NCBI RefSeq assembly: GCF_036169555.1
Contig: NZ_CP108032.1
Location: forward strand, 3,286,001-3,350,000
DNA: 64,000 nt
Direction: 5' to 3'
Origin: Streptomyces sp. NBC_00306
GTDB taxonomy: Bacteria > Actinomycetota > Actinomycetes > Streptomycetales > Streptomycetaceae
Made by a program: the position numbers and the translations under genes. This document shows, one piece after another, positions 53,515 through 61,697 of this stretch; positions within the stretch are counted from its first letter, which is position 1, and every line of letters starts with the position of its first letter. A model generated the notes under the pieces. That model searched no databases and had not been told where the DNA came from. It saw nothing but the letters and a program-made list of their open reading frames with translations.

Positions 53515-55556
53515 CCGTCGTACAGCCCCTGGACGAGCTGCTCCCCGAGCCGTCCCGCCAGCCGCAGCGCGTCCTCGAACGCTGCCAGGGTGCGGAAGCG
53601 TTCGCCGTAGCGCTGCTGGTCGGCAGGTGGCAGCCGCGGCAGTTGCAGCCGGCGTACGTCGAGCCGGGTCGCGGTCGACGCATAGCTGCTGGCCTGCCGG
53701 GTGTTGGCGGTGCCGCGCAGGAACCCGGCGAGGAACCACGCGTCGAGCGCTGCCGGATCGGGCCGCAGCAGCTGGAGGTTGCGGCCGAGCGCCGCGCCCG
53801 CCGTCGCCGCGTCGACGACGCGGACCACCGATCCGCCGCCGAGGACGGGGACGACGACATCACCCTCCTCCAGGAGGACGGCCTCCTCCTCGGGCCCCTC
53901 GGGGAGCGCGCCGGAGGGTCCGGCGCCCGCGAGGACGTCGTGCTCGGTGAGGACGGGGACATGCCGGCCCGCCGTCGCGCCGGTGCCGCCCGCCCGGATC
54001 AACAGCGCGCCCGCGCGGGCCAGTTCGCCGACGGTGGTGGCGGGCCAGGGCGCGGGCCGGTCGTCGGCGGTGGGTGAGGGGGTGAGTTCGCCGGTCAGCC
54101 GGAGGGTGTCGGCGAGCCGGTCCCGTACGAGCAGGAGTTCGTCCGCACCACCGCCCGCGGCGGTGGGCGGCACATGCCGGGCCGGCGCCAGATCCACATC
54201 GTCGTCGAGGAGCCCGATGACCGGCACCGAGCGGCTGACGCCGGGCCGTTCGTCGGCGGTGCCGTCCCGGTCGAAGCGCCGCCAGGCGTCGAGGACGGCG
54301 GTCTGCACGGCCTGCCAGTCGAGCTTGTCGCGGCCGCCGGCCGCACCGGCCAGCTCGGCGGTGTCGACGAGCAGCAGTTCGGAGGCGGGCGGCCGGCCGG
54401 CCTCCGGCTTGCGCAGCACCCACAGATGCAGGGGGATTCCGTACGGGGGCGCGGCTCCGGCAGGCAGTGCGATGACGGCCCGCAGCGCACCGCGCCGCAG
54501 CAGCCCCGCGCGGATACGGCGACCCGAGCGGCGCGACGCGGCGGCGGGCGGCATGAGCAGCACCGCCGTGCCGCCGGGGCGCAGCCGGGCCAGCGCGTGC
54601 TGGACCCACGCCAGTTCGGACTCGGTGCGGGCCGGGAAGCCGTACTCCCAGCGCGGGTCGTAGGCGAGCTCGTCGTGGCCCCAGTTGCGCTCGTTGAACG
54701 GCGGATGGCACAGCACGGCGTCGACGGCGGCCTCGGGGAAGGCGTCCGCACGCAAGGTGTCGCCGCAGCGGGCCCTGACGGTGGCGTCGGAGTGCAGCGC
54801 GAGACGCAGAGCGGTGAGCGCGGTGAGGTCGGGGTCGGCGTCCTGGGCGTAGAGGGCTTCGGGGTACTCCACGGCCCGCAGCAGCGTGCCTGCTCCCGCG
54901 GCCGGATCGAGAACGCTCGCGGCGGGTCCGGCGACGGCGGCCATGAGGGCGGCCGGCCCGGGCGGGGTGAGTGTGTACTGACGCAGGTTGGCATCGAGGA
55001 AGCGCCCGAGCAGGAACTCATAGGTCTGCCGGTGCCCCAGCTCGTCGGCGAGCTCGGCGACCGAGCGCAGCAGGGGCACGCTGTGAACACCTCCGGCGAT
55101 CGACGGCACGCCCGACGAGCGTTCGGAGGCGCCGAGCTCACGGAAGAGTTCGCCGCGGTCGTCGCCGAACCGCACGGCCAGCACCTGTTCCACCGCGGTC
55201 GGCAGCAGCTCCGCCATCCGCTCGTCCGAAGCCGCCGCCAGCTCCTGCCAGACGGTCGGCCGCTCCCGTACGAGCAGCAGGGTGCAGCCCGCCTGGATCA
55301 GCGCGGTGGCGGCGGTGGACGGGTGGTCGGCGAGTTGTTGCCAGACCCGTTCCCGCAGCGGGACCTCGGCAAGTTTCCCCTGGTCACGCAGCCACTGCTC
55401 GACCTCCGCGAGGGCGAAGGAGGGGCTGGTCTCGGTGCCGCCGACGGGCCTTGGAAAGTCCGCGTGCCGGCGCCGCCAGTTGCTGACCGCGGCCCGTCCG
55501 ACCCCCGCCAGCCGGGCGATTCCCGCGGCCGTCACCTCGCTCGCGTTCTCCGGCAC
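53487..55556 (-). CDS. HTH-fused N6-adenine DNA methylase (HsdM-like) with altered catalytic motif
   Basis: 689 residues. N-terminal HTH-like segment (TAAGIARLAGVGRAAVSNWRRR, about 8-30), helical HsdM N-domain (about 60-180), and a methylase domain with SAM motif I SVLDPAAGAGTLLRAVE and motif IV CHPPFNERNWGHDEL, where the usual Asn/Asp of (N/D)PP(F/Y) is His. C-terminal TRD-like region (about 500-690; ARAGALLIRAGGTGATAG ... LQLLRPDPAALDAWFLAGFLRG ... RRLQLPRLPPADQQRYGERF) resembles HsdS target-recognition. No HsdR or other restriction gene is adjacent. GTG 55556 has AGGAGG 7 bases upstream. Confidence 0.82.
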   Translation of the reverse strand: MPENASEVTAAGIARLAGVGRAAVSNWRRRHADFPRPVGGTETSPSFALAEVEQWLRDQGKLAEVPLRERVWQQLADHPSTAATALIQAGCTLLLVRERPTVWQELAAASDERMAELLPTAVEQVLAVRFGDDRGELFRELGASERSSGVPSIAGGVHSVPLLRSVAELADELGHRQTYEFLLGRFLDANLRQYTLTPPGPAALMAAVAGPAASVLDPAAGAGTLLRAVEYPEALYAQDADPDLTALTALRLALHSDATVRARCGDTLRADAFPEAAVDAVLCHPPFNERNWGHDELAYDPRWEYGFPARTESELAWVQHALARLRPGGTAVLLMPPAAASRRSGRRIRAGLLRRGALRAVIALPAGAAPPYGIPLHLWVLRKPEAGRPPASELLLVDTAELAGAAGGRDKLDWQAVQTAVLDAWRRFDRDGTADERPGVSRSVPVIGLLDDDVDLAPARHVPPTAAGGGADELLLVRDRLADTLRLTGELTPSPTADDRPAPWPATTVGELARAGALLIRAGGTGATAGRHVPVLTEHDVLAGAGPSGALPEGPEEEAVLLEEGDVVVPVLGGGSVVRVVDAATAGAALGRNLQLLRPDPAALDAWFLAGFLRGTANTRQASSYASTATRLDVRRLQLPRLPPADQQRYGERFRTLAAFEDALRLAGRLGEQLVQGLYDGLTDGTLRA

Positions 55557-55768
55557 CTGCCGCCTCCTTCGTCCGCACCGCCCGGCCCTGCCCGTGGGTT
55601 GTGCCGCCGAGCATACCGGCGCGCACGGATTCCGACGCTTCACAGTGTGAGTGGACCCAAATCCCGTGAACCGTGTTGACTCGGTTCACAGGCTCTGCTC
55701 TTATTGACCCGTCGCTACACGGGAACTTCACCGGTCCCCACCACACTTCACGTCCCCGGAGGACATCC

Positions 55769-56602
55769 ATGTCCCATTCCATGCAGCAGCCGCAGTACAA
55801 CGCGCCGCAGGCGCCGTACACCCCGGCACCCGCCCCGGCGCGCAACGGTCTCGGCACGGCAGCGCTGGTGCTCGGCATCATCGGCACCGTCTCCGGTCTG
55901 ATCCCGTTCTTCTTCTGGCTGGCCGGCATCCTCGGACTGATCGCCCTGATCCTGGGCCTGGCGGGCCGCGGCCGGGTCAAGCGCGGCGAGGCCGGCAACA
56001 AGGGAGTGACCACCACCGGCGCGGTGCTCGGGCTGGTCGCGATGATCCTCTCGGTGGTCGGCGCGGTGCTCACCTTCAAGGCCGTGGACGACGCGGTCGA
56101 CGAGCTCAACAAGGCGGCCACCGGCACCACCGCGTCGAAGGAGCCGGGCGCCGCGAAGGGCGACGGCGCGGCGAAGGACACCACCAAGGACGACGCCAAG
56201 GGCAACAAGGGCGCGGGCCTCGCGGCCGGTGACAGCGCCGTCTACGACGACGGCGTGAAGATCACCGTCTCCGCGCCGAAGGCGTACAAGCCGAGCGAGT
56301 TCGCCGCCGGTCACACGGAGGGCAACAAGGCGTACGAGGTGACCGTGGTCCTCGAGAACGGTGGCAGCAAGAAGTTCGACGCCACGCTGGTGACCCCGGA
56401 CGCCCGCGCCGGCAAGGACGGCGTCCCGGCCGAGCAGATCTTCGACGACAAGGTCGGCACCGGCTTCAGCGGCACCGTCCTGCCCGGCAAGAAGTCCACG
56501 GTCCGGTTCGCCTTCGACGTCCCGGCCGCCGCCAAGGACCTCACCGTCGAGGTCAGCCCGGGCTTCACCTACGACGCCTCGCAGTGGGAGCTGAAGCTCT
56601 GA
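55769..56602 (+). CDS. DUF4190/DUF4352-type membrane-anchored protein
   Basis: 277 residues. Pro/Gln-rich cytoplasmic N-terminus (QQPQYNAPQAPYTPAPAPA). Two TM segments (GLGTAALVLGIIGTVSGLIPFFFWLAGILGLIALILGLAG and TGAVLGLVAMILSVVGAVLTF, cited in part) in the DUF4190 pattern with a GRxRVKRGEAG loop. An Ala/Lys/Asp linker, then an extracytoplasmic DUF4352-like beta domain (YEVTVVLENGGSKKFDATLVTPDA ... GTVLPGKKSTVRFAFDVP). Function unknown; seen widely in Streptomyces. GGAGG 6 bases before the ATG. Confidence 0.82.
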   Translation: MSHSMQQPQYNAPQAPYTPAPAPARNGLGTAALVLGIIGTVSGLIPFFFWLAGILGLIALILGLAGRGRVKRGEAGNKGVTTTGAVLGLVAMILSVVGAVLTFKAVDDAVDELNKAATGTTASKEPGAAKGDGAAKDTTKDDAKGNKGAGLAAGDSAVYDDGVKITVSAPKAYKPSEFAAGHTEGNKAYEVTVVLENGGSKKFDATLVTPDARAGKDGVPAEQIFDDKVGTGFSGTVLPGKKSTVRFAFDVPAAAKDLTVEVSPGFTYDASQWELKL

Positions 56603-56659
56603 CCGGCCGCGCCGGGCCCTGACACCCCCGCTCCCCGGCGCACCCCTCCCCTTCTTCTG

Positions 56660-56728
56660 CTCCCCTCCCCCCTTTCCTCCCTCCCTCTCTCCTTCTCCCT
56701 CTCTCCTTCTCTCTCCTTCTCCCCTTCC
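56660..56728 (+). repeat. 69-base pure pyrimidine tract
   Basis: An uninterrupted C/T run on the plus strand with CTCTCCTTCTC motifs, in the 150-base gap just before the lipoprotein gene. On the minus strand it is all purine. It lies where a 5' leader would be, so it may affect transcription or form a triplex; replication slippage may have expanded it. Confidence 0.9.
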
Positions 56729-56754
56729 GTCCCGACCCACCCCGGAGACCCGTC

Positions 56755-57549
56755 ATGCAGGCCACCGCTTCCGCCCGCCACCGCCGCACCGCCGCCACCG
56801 CTCTCGCCGTCGCCCTCGCGTTCGGCGGCACGGCCTGCGGATCCCTCGACGCGGACCCCACGAGCACCAAGAGTCCGGCCGGTGCAGCGGCCGGGAAGTC
56901 CGAGGCGTTCCCCGGGCTGTCAGGCCCCGACCTAGTCAACAGAGCGGTCACCGCCACGAAGGCGGCCACCTCACTGACCCTCGACGTCACGCTGAAGACG
57001 GCCGACGGCCCCCTGAAGGGCTATATGGCGATCAGCAAGAAGGGCGACTGCGCCGGCACCCTGTCCGTCGGCTCCGACGGGACCGCCGAGCTGATCAAGA
57101 CAGGCGACACCGCCTATCTCCGCTTCGACGAGGCGCTGTTGAAGTCGCAGAACAAGGGGGCGCCGGCCGAGGAGCAGAAGGCGGTGCTGGACATGATGAA
57201 GGGCCGCTGGGTGAAGACGGACGCCTCCGACGCCGAGGCCCGGGACAGCCTCGAACTCTGCGACCTGAACAAGCTGCTGGCGGACGTCGAGGCGAACGAC
57301 ACCGCCGCGCGCCGGGTCGGAGAGGCCACGGTCGGCGACCGCAAGGCGGTGAAGCTCACCGAGTCGGACGGCAAGGAGACCTACACGATGTACGTCGCCG
57401 CGGAGGGTGAGCCGTATCTGCTGAAGTTCGAGCAGGTGGGCGGCGAGGAGCCGGGCACGATGACGTTCTCCGGGTTCGACAGGCCCGTGCCGGCGAAGAA
57501 GCCGGCAGCCAAGGACATCCTCGACCTGGACAAGCTCGGCAAGCAGTGA
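56755..57549 (+). CDS. Lipoprotein, LppX/LprF-like
   Basis: 264 residues. Signal peptide with a weak lipobox FGGTAC (Cys27 or so), Ser/Thr-rich linker, then a beta-rich domain (ATSLTLDVTLKTADGPLKGYMAISKKGDCAGTLSVGSDG, cited in part: LTLDVTLKTADG, YMAISKKGDCAGTL) and DTAYLRFDEALLKSQ. The alternation resembles mycobacterial LprF/LppX carrier lipoproteins that bind lipids. The precise function is unknown. It follows the pyrimidine tract and precedes a terminator. Confidence 0.72.
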   Translation: MQATASARHRRTAATALAVALAFGGTACGSLDADPTSTKSPAGAAAGKSEAFPGLSGPDLVNRAVTATKAATSLTLDVTLKTADGPLKGYMAISKKGDCAGTLSVGSDGTAELIKTGDTAYLRFDEALLKSQNKGAPAEEQKAVLDMMKGRWVKTDASDAEARDSLELCDLNKLLADVEANDTAARRVGEATVGDRKAVKLTESDGKETYTMYVAAEGEPYLLKFEQVGGEEPGTMTFSGFDRPVPAKKPAAKDILDLDKLGKQ

Positions 57550-57621
57550 CGGGCGGCCGCGTCCCGGGAAGCACGGGGCCGCCACGAGCACGGGGTGCAC
57601 GAGAAGGCCCGATAACCGAAG

Positions 57622-57645
57622 GAGGCCGCCCCTGAGGGCGGCCTC
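57622..57645. terminator. Intrinsic terminator after the lipoprotein gene
   Basis: GAGGCCGCCC (57622-57631) pairs with GGGCGGCCTC (57636-57645) around a 4-base loop. It is 70 bases past the lipoprotein stop, convergent with the GNAT gene. Confidence 0.75.
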
Positions 57646-57649
57646 TTCG

Positions 57650-57718
57650 CGTCGTTCCGGAATCCCCCGTCGTTCCCGGATTCGCGTCGTTCCCGGATTC
57701 GCGTCGTTTCCGAATCCC
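57650..57718. repeat. Four short direct repeats between convergent genes
   Basis: Units of CGTCGTTCCCGGATTCG: two identical 17-bp copies (57668-57684, 57685-57701) flanked by two degenerate copies (57650-57667 and 57702-57718). Units contain partially palindromic TTCCCGGA-like cores. No gene covers them. Confidence 0.85.
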
Positions 57719-57742
57719 CGGCGCTCCCCGCACCGGAAGTGC

Positions 57743-58489
57743 TCACACGCTGTGGCGCACCCACACGTTGGGCTCCACATAGACGGCGTACCCGCGGTCG
57801 CTCTCGCAGTGCACCGGGACCAGCGCGCCCGGCACCTCCACGGGTCCGGCCGTGTCGAACGGCAGCCCGGTCCAGGTGCGCCACTGCGCCAGCGAGCCGG
57901 AGACCGTCATCGACGCCGGAGCCACCGAGTCGATCACCCCGCCGGCCCGGACGTGGACCCGCAGCCACGGGTCGTACGGCAGGCCGTCGTCGGGGCGGGT
58001 GCGGTGGGCGTACTCCTCGATCAGGGTCCGCGGCTCCTCGCTCTTGCGGCTCGGCCGCACCGGCGCCACCAGATCGGTGAAGCCGAGCCGGCGCACGTTG
58101 TCGCGCATCGCGGCCAGCATCCGGCCCGAGATGCCCTTGCCCTGCCGGCCGTCCGCGACGGTGATCTCGATCGCGCTGACCGTGTCGGGCGCGCGGCCGT
58201 GCCGCAGATCGGAGAAGGCCCACAGCATCACCTGGTCCCAGCCGCCATCGGGCAGGGAGCGACGTCCGTCGGCGTCCAGCCGGAAGGGCACGCTGAACGC
58301 CCGTGCGGCGACGCGGCCTTCGGAGTCGGTCGCCACCAGTACGTACTCGGGCAGTTCGGCGAGGATCCGCCCCATGTTGGCCCAGCCCACCGGGTCGTGC
58401 AGGACGAACTGGGGCCAGGTCTCGGGCATCTGCCAGAGCGCATCCCGCAGTTCGGGCCGGTCGGCGAGGGTCGTGACGGTCAGGTCCAT
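57743..58489 (-). CDS. GNAT family N-acetyltransferase
   Basis: 248 residues. The acetyl-CoA loop is GRQGKGISGRML (R/Q-x-x-G-x-G/A) preceded by EITVADG, and followed by the helix MLAAMRDNVRRLGF. N-terminal WPQFVLHDPVGWANMG and WDQVMLWAFSDLRHG, C-terminal HCESDRGYAVYVEPNVWVRH. The substrate is unknown. Opposite strand to the lipoprotein gene. ATG 58489. Confidence 0.75.
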   Translation of the reverse strand: MDLTVTTLADRPELRDALWQMPETWPQFVLHDPVGWANMGRILAELPEYVLVATDSEGRVAARAFSVPFRLDADGRRSLPDGGWDQVMLWAFSDLRHGRAPDTVSAIEITVADGRQGKGISGRMLAAMRDNVRRLGFTDLVAPVRPSRKSEEPRTLIEEYAHRTRPDDGLPYDPWLRVHVRAGGVIDSVAPASMTVSGSLAQWRTWTGLPFDTAGPVEVPGALVPVHCESDRGYAVYVEPNVWVRHSV

Positions 58490-58600
58490 CCGCGCAGGCT
58501 AACTCCGGAGGCCTCCCGCGCCCCACCGGATTTTTTTCCGGCGGTGGGCGGCTCGTGGGACCGGGCACCGGCCACACCCTCCGGCATGCGGTGGCCGCGC

Positions 58601-59380
58601 TCAGCCGCCGCACTGCGCGAGCATGACCTCCTTGTCCGCGACCGTCACCGGCAGGGCGTACTTCACCGCGACCTGCGAGACCCGCACGGCGTACGAGCAG
58701 CGGATCGACTTGTTCGGCGGAAGCCACGACGCCGGGCCCGAGTCGCTCTTCGAGCTGTTGGCCCGGCCCGCCACGGGCAGCAGGTTCAGCGGGTCGTTGG
58801 CGAGTTGCTGCCGCTTCTTCACCGGCCACTGCGCGGCGCCGAGCTGCCAGCCGTACGAGAGCGGGACGACGTGATCTATCTGGACCTCCATCGCGTCCTG
58901 CTTGCGCCAGTCGATGACGGCGCCGGTGTACGGGTCGTCGAGGGTCATCGCGACGACGACGCAGTCGGAGCCCGAGCGGTGCCGCACCTCCTTGCCGTCG
59001 CGGGCCAGGAGATCGTTGCGGGTGTCGCAGCCGTTGCGGGCGAGCGGGACACCGTCGGCGCTGTCCATCCAGGCGTAGCCGAAGCGATCCCGGTCGTACC
59101 CCGTCCTGGGGCCCCGGCCCTTCGTGGCCACCTTCTCGATCAGCCGGCGGGCGGCCGCCCGGTCGCCTTCGGAACTGATGGGGGCGAGCCCCGGCTTGGT
59201 GCCGTCGGGGTTGGCGAGCGGGCTGGTGCCGGATCCCGTGCCGGGTACGACGGCCGATTCGGTGGCCTTGGGGTCCCCGGGCAGCGCGGTGCCCTCGCAG
59301 GAGGTGAGCAGTGCGGCGGCGACGGCGGCGGTGAGGCCGGCGGCGAGTGTGCGCGATATACGGCCCCGGGTTCTGTTCAC
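58601..59380 (-). CDS. Secreted or lipid-anchored HNH-type nuclease (DUF1524-like)
   Basis: 259 residues. Signal peptide with lipobox LLTSC (Cys about 28). The mature domain has YDRDRFGYAWMDSADG, RNGCDTRNDLLARD, VEIDHVVPLS in the form VQIDHVVPLSYGWQLGA, NDPLNLLPVAGRANSSKSD and WLPPNKSIRCSYAVR. The DHV and downstream Asn/Asp pattern match the HNH (GmrSD C-terminal/DUF1524) fold, so it is likely an extracellular DNase. GTG start; no strong ribosome site. Confidence 0.87.
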   Translation of the reverse strand: MNRTRGRISRTLAAGLTAAVAAALLTSCEGTALPGDPKATESAVVPGTGSGTSPLANPDGTKPGLAPISSEGDRAAARRLIEKVATKGRGPRTGYDRDRFGYAWMDSADGVPLARNGCDTRNDLLARDGKEVRHRSGSDCVVVAMTLDDPYTGAVIDWRKQDAMEVQIDHVVPLSYGWQLGAAQWPVKKRQQLANDPLNLLPVAGRANSSKSDSGPASWLPPNKSIRCSYAVRVSQVAVKYALPVTVADKEVMLAQCGG

Positions 59381-59498
59381 GTCCGTAGGGTACTGACCCG
59401 GTCTCACGTCGCGGAGGGAGCAGCCCGGTTCCTGCCGCACGATCCGCTGCGCGCCGGAGCGGGCGGGGTTCGCGGGGCGCGAGGGAGGGCCGGGCCGC

Positions 59499-60365
59499 TC
59501 ACACCTTGCCGATGCCGAGGGTGGTCTCGCCCGGCAGCAGACCGGAACCCAACACCCTTACCCACAGCGGGCCGAGCAGCTCGGCCAGCCGGTCCCGCTC
59601 CTCGTCGCCGACCGTTCTCCACGGCACGGCGGCCAGCTCGTCCGTACGGTGCTCGATCTCGGCCCGCAGCGCACGCCCGGCGTCGGTCGCCCCGCCGTCG
59701 TCGCTCAACAGGCCTCGCACACGCAGCCGTTCACCCCCAGCGGCCCACGCGCGCTCGTCCCAGCCGCGGCTTTCGAAGGTCTTGACGCCGGCCGCGCCGA
59801 CCGCGGCGAAGGAGACGAGCGACTCGACGGGGCCGAGCCCCGCGGTCATCAGGGCGCTGAGATGTCCGTCCCCCCGGTGTTCGCGCAGGACGGTCGCGGC
59901 ATGCCAGAGCACGAGGTGCGGCTCGTCGGGCCAGGGCAGTGCGGCGACGGCCGCGGCGAGCGGCCTGCCCTCGGTGTTCACGGCCTCCGCCGCGCGGCGG
60001 GCGAGCGCGGCCGCCTCGGCGAACTCCGGCCCGTCCACGGCGTCGCCGAAGAGGGTCCGGTAGGCGCGGCCGATGCCCCGCGTCCGCGCGGCGAGCACGT
60101 CGTCGGGGGCGGCGACGCGCCACGCGGCGGGAACGTGCTCGGCCACCCTGCGCGGGCTGAAGCCGTAGAAGGCGGACGCCACCCGCCCCGGGCCGACGGC
60201 GCCGAGCGGTGCGGCCCGCAGAGCGAAGTAGCTCGGCCAGCGCTCATCGGTGCGGTAGCCGAGCGCGGCGGACTCCTCGAACACCTCGGGGGCGTAGTAG
60301 AGGACCGCGTGCAGGGGCTCCAGGAGGTGCCACATCTGTCGTACGCGCGCGGTGTCGCCGGCCAT
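59499..60365 (-). CDS. SCO6745-type family protein
   Basis: 288 residues, helical and soluble. RQMWHLLEPLHAVLYYAPEVFEESAALGY, YRTDERWPSYFALRAAPLGAVGPG, YGFSPRRVAEHVPAAW and FESRGWDERAWAAGGERLRVRGLLSDDGGATDAGR are features I associate with the actinobacterial family labelled SCO6745; these occur in pairs with TetR regulators, and no activity is known. It is divergent from the TetR gene over an operator, so probably its target. ATG 60365. Confidence 0.75.
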   Translation of the reverse strand: MAGDTARVRQMWHLLEPLHAVLYYAPEVFEESAALGYRTDERWPSYFALRAAPLGAVGPGRVASAFYGFSPRRVAEHVPAAWRVAAPDDVLAARTRGIGRAYRTLFGDAVDGPEFAEAAALARRAAEAVNTEGRPLAAAVAALPWPDEPHLVLWHAATVLREHRGDGHLSALMTAGLGPVESLVSFAAVGAAGVKTFESRGWDERAWAAGGERLRVRGLLSDDGGATDAGRALRAEIEHRTDELAAVPWRTVGDEERDRLAELLGPLWVRVLGSGLLPGETTLGIGKV

Positions 60366-60386
60366 GACCGTCCCCTTCGTCGCCCT

Positions 60387-60405
60387 ATCTTGTCAGCGAC
60401 AAGAT
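60387..60405. promoter_or_regulatory. Palindromic TetR operator between divergent genes
   Basis: ATCTTGTC-AGC-GACAAGAT, perfect 8-bp arms around a 3-base centre, lying between the SCO6745-type start (60365) and the TetR start (60459). A further half-site AACTTGTCA appears at 60421-60429. This layout is typical of autoregulated TetR/target pairs. Confidence 0.85.
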
Positions 60406-60458
60406 TGCACCCGACCCGCAAACTTGTCAATGCCTAGATGAGGCGTAGGCTTCCCGTC

Positions 60459-61007
60459 ATGACCAGCGAGCGCACCTATCACCACGGCGATTTGCGGCGG
60501 GCCGTCCTCACCGCGGCACTCGACGCCATCTCCACCGACGGACCGTCCGCTCTGTCCCTGCGCGACCTGGCCCGCCGCGCGGGCGTCTCCCACGCGGCCC
60601 CCGCCCACCACTTCAAGGACCGCGCCGGCCTGCTGACGGCCATCGCCACGGAAGGGTTCGACCTCCTGGGCACCACGCTCTCCGAGGCCTCGGACCTGCG
60701 CGATCTCGGCCTGCGCTACGTGCGCTTCGCCACCGGTCACCCGGCGCACTTCCAGGTGATGTTCAGCCCGGAGCTCCTGCGCCCCGACGACCAGGACCTG
60801 CTTGCGGCGCGGGAGCGCGTGCGCACGCTCCTGGGCGAGGCGGTCGCGGTCCGCGGCGCCGACCCGGACACGGGCTTCCTCGCGGCCTGGTCCATGGCCC
60901 ACGGCTTCGCGACCCTGCTGCTCACCCACAACCTGGACCACCAACTGGACGGCAGGGACGCCGAAGAGGCGTTCCGGGCGCTGACGAGCGTGATGTTCGG
61001 CCGCTGA
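60459..61007 (+). CDS. TetR/AcrR family transcriptional regulator (WHG-type C-domain)
   Basis: 182 residues. The N-terminal HTH is TYHHGDLRRAVLTAALDAIS through LSLRDLARRAGVSHAAPAHHFKDRAGLLTAIATEGF. The C-terminal part (RYVRFATGHPAHFQVMFSPELL ... AWSMAHGFATLLL) is the WHG-type ligand domain. It probably represses itself and the divergent gene through the palindrome at 60387-60405 until a ligand binds. ATG 60459; a longer ATG at 60438 is possible. Confidence 0.9.
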   Translation: MTSERTYHHGDLRRAVLTAALDAISTDGPSALSLRDLARRAGVSHAAPAHHFKDRAGLLTAIATEGFDLLGTTLSEASDLRDLGLRYVRFATGHPAHFQVMFSPELLRPDDQDLLAARERVRTLLGEAVAVRGADPDTGFLAAWSMAHGFATLLLTHNLDHQLDGRDAEEAFRALTSVMFGR

Positions 61008-61145
61008 CGCCCCGGGTCCACGGGGCAGGCGCAGCGCGTGCCCCGTGCGCCTGCACAGCACCGGGAGGGCGCGCGGAAGCCGCCCGGCAACTGCTCACCC
61101 GTTAATCAGGCCCGGTCGGGGCGCGCGGCTGCGTACCGTACCCCC

Positions 61146-61646
61146 ATGCCCGAACTCCAGCGCCTGCGCGCCGACCACGCCCCCGCTCTGCTCGCCTTCG
61201 AGCTGGAGAACCGGGACTACTTCGCCGCCTCCGTCCCCGACCGCGGCGACGACTACTTCGCGCAGTTCGACGCACGGCACGCGGCACTGCTCGCCGATCA
61301 GGCCGCCGGGCTGGACCACTTCCATCTGCTGGTCGGCGCCGACGGGGAGGTGTTGGGGCGGGTCAACCTGGTCGACGTGACGGACGGGTCCGCCGAACTC
61401 GGCTTCCGGATCGCCAAGAGCGCCGCCCGCCAGGGCCTCGCCACCTCCGCCGTCCGCCGGATCTGCGTGCTGGCCGCCGGCGAGTACGGGCTGACGAGCC
61501 TGCGGGCCCGGGCGACGCACGACAACGCGGGCTCGCGGGCCGTGCTGACCCGCGCCGGTTTCGTACCCACCGGCGAGATCACCCTGTCCGGGCAGCCGGG
61601 AACGAGCTACGTACGCCAGCTGACCGCGGCCGACGCCGCCGGGTGA
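61146..61646 (+). CDS. GNAT family N-acetyltransferase (RimJ/RimL-like)
   Basis: 166 residues. LQRLRADHAPALLAFELENRDYFAASVP is the RimJ/RimL-type start, FHLLVGADGEVLGRVNLVDV the central strands, ELGFRIAKSAARQGLATSAVRRI the acetyl-CoA loop (ARQGLAT), and RARATHDNAGSRAVLTRAGFVP the conserved C-terminal block (HDNxxSxxxLxRxGF). It acetylates an amino group of an unknown substrate, possibly a ribosomal-protein N-terminus. ATG 61146. Confidence 0.9.
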   Translation: MPELQRLRADHAPALLAFELENRDYFAASVPDRGDDYFAQFDARHAALLADQAAGLDHFHLLVGADGEVLGRVNLVDVTDGSAELGFRIAKSAARQGLATSAVRRICVLAAGEYGLTSLRARATHDNAGSRAVLTRAGFVPTGEITLSGQPGTSYVRQLTAADAAG

Positions 61647-61697
61647 CGGGACCCCGCGCCGGCGCCGGGGAGCAGCCGCCCCGGCGCCGGACTCGAC

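Noticed and set aside
57650..57718. CRISPR array
   Set aside because: Direct repeats are contiguous 17-bp units without unique spacers; no cas genes in the window.
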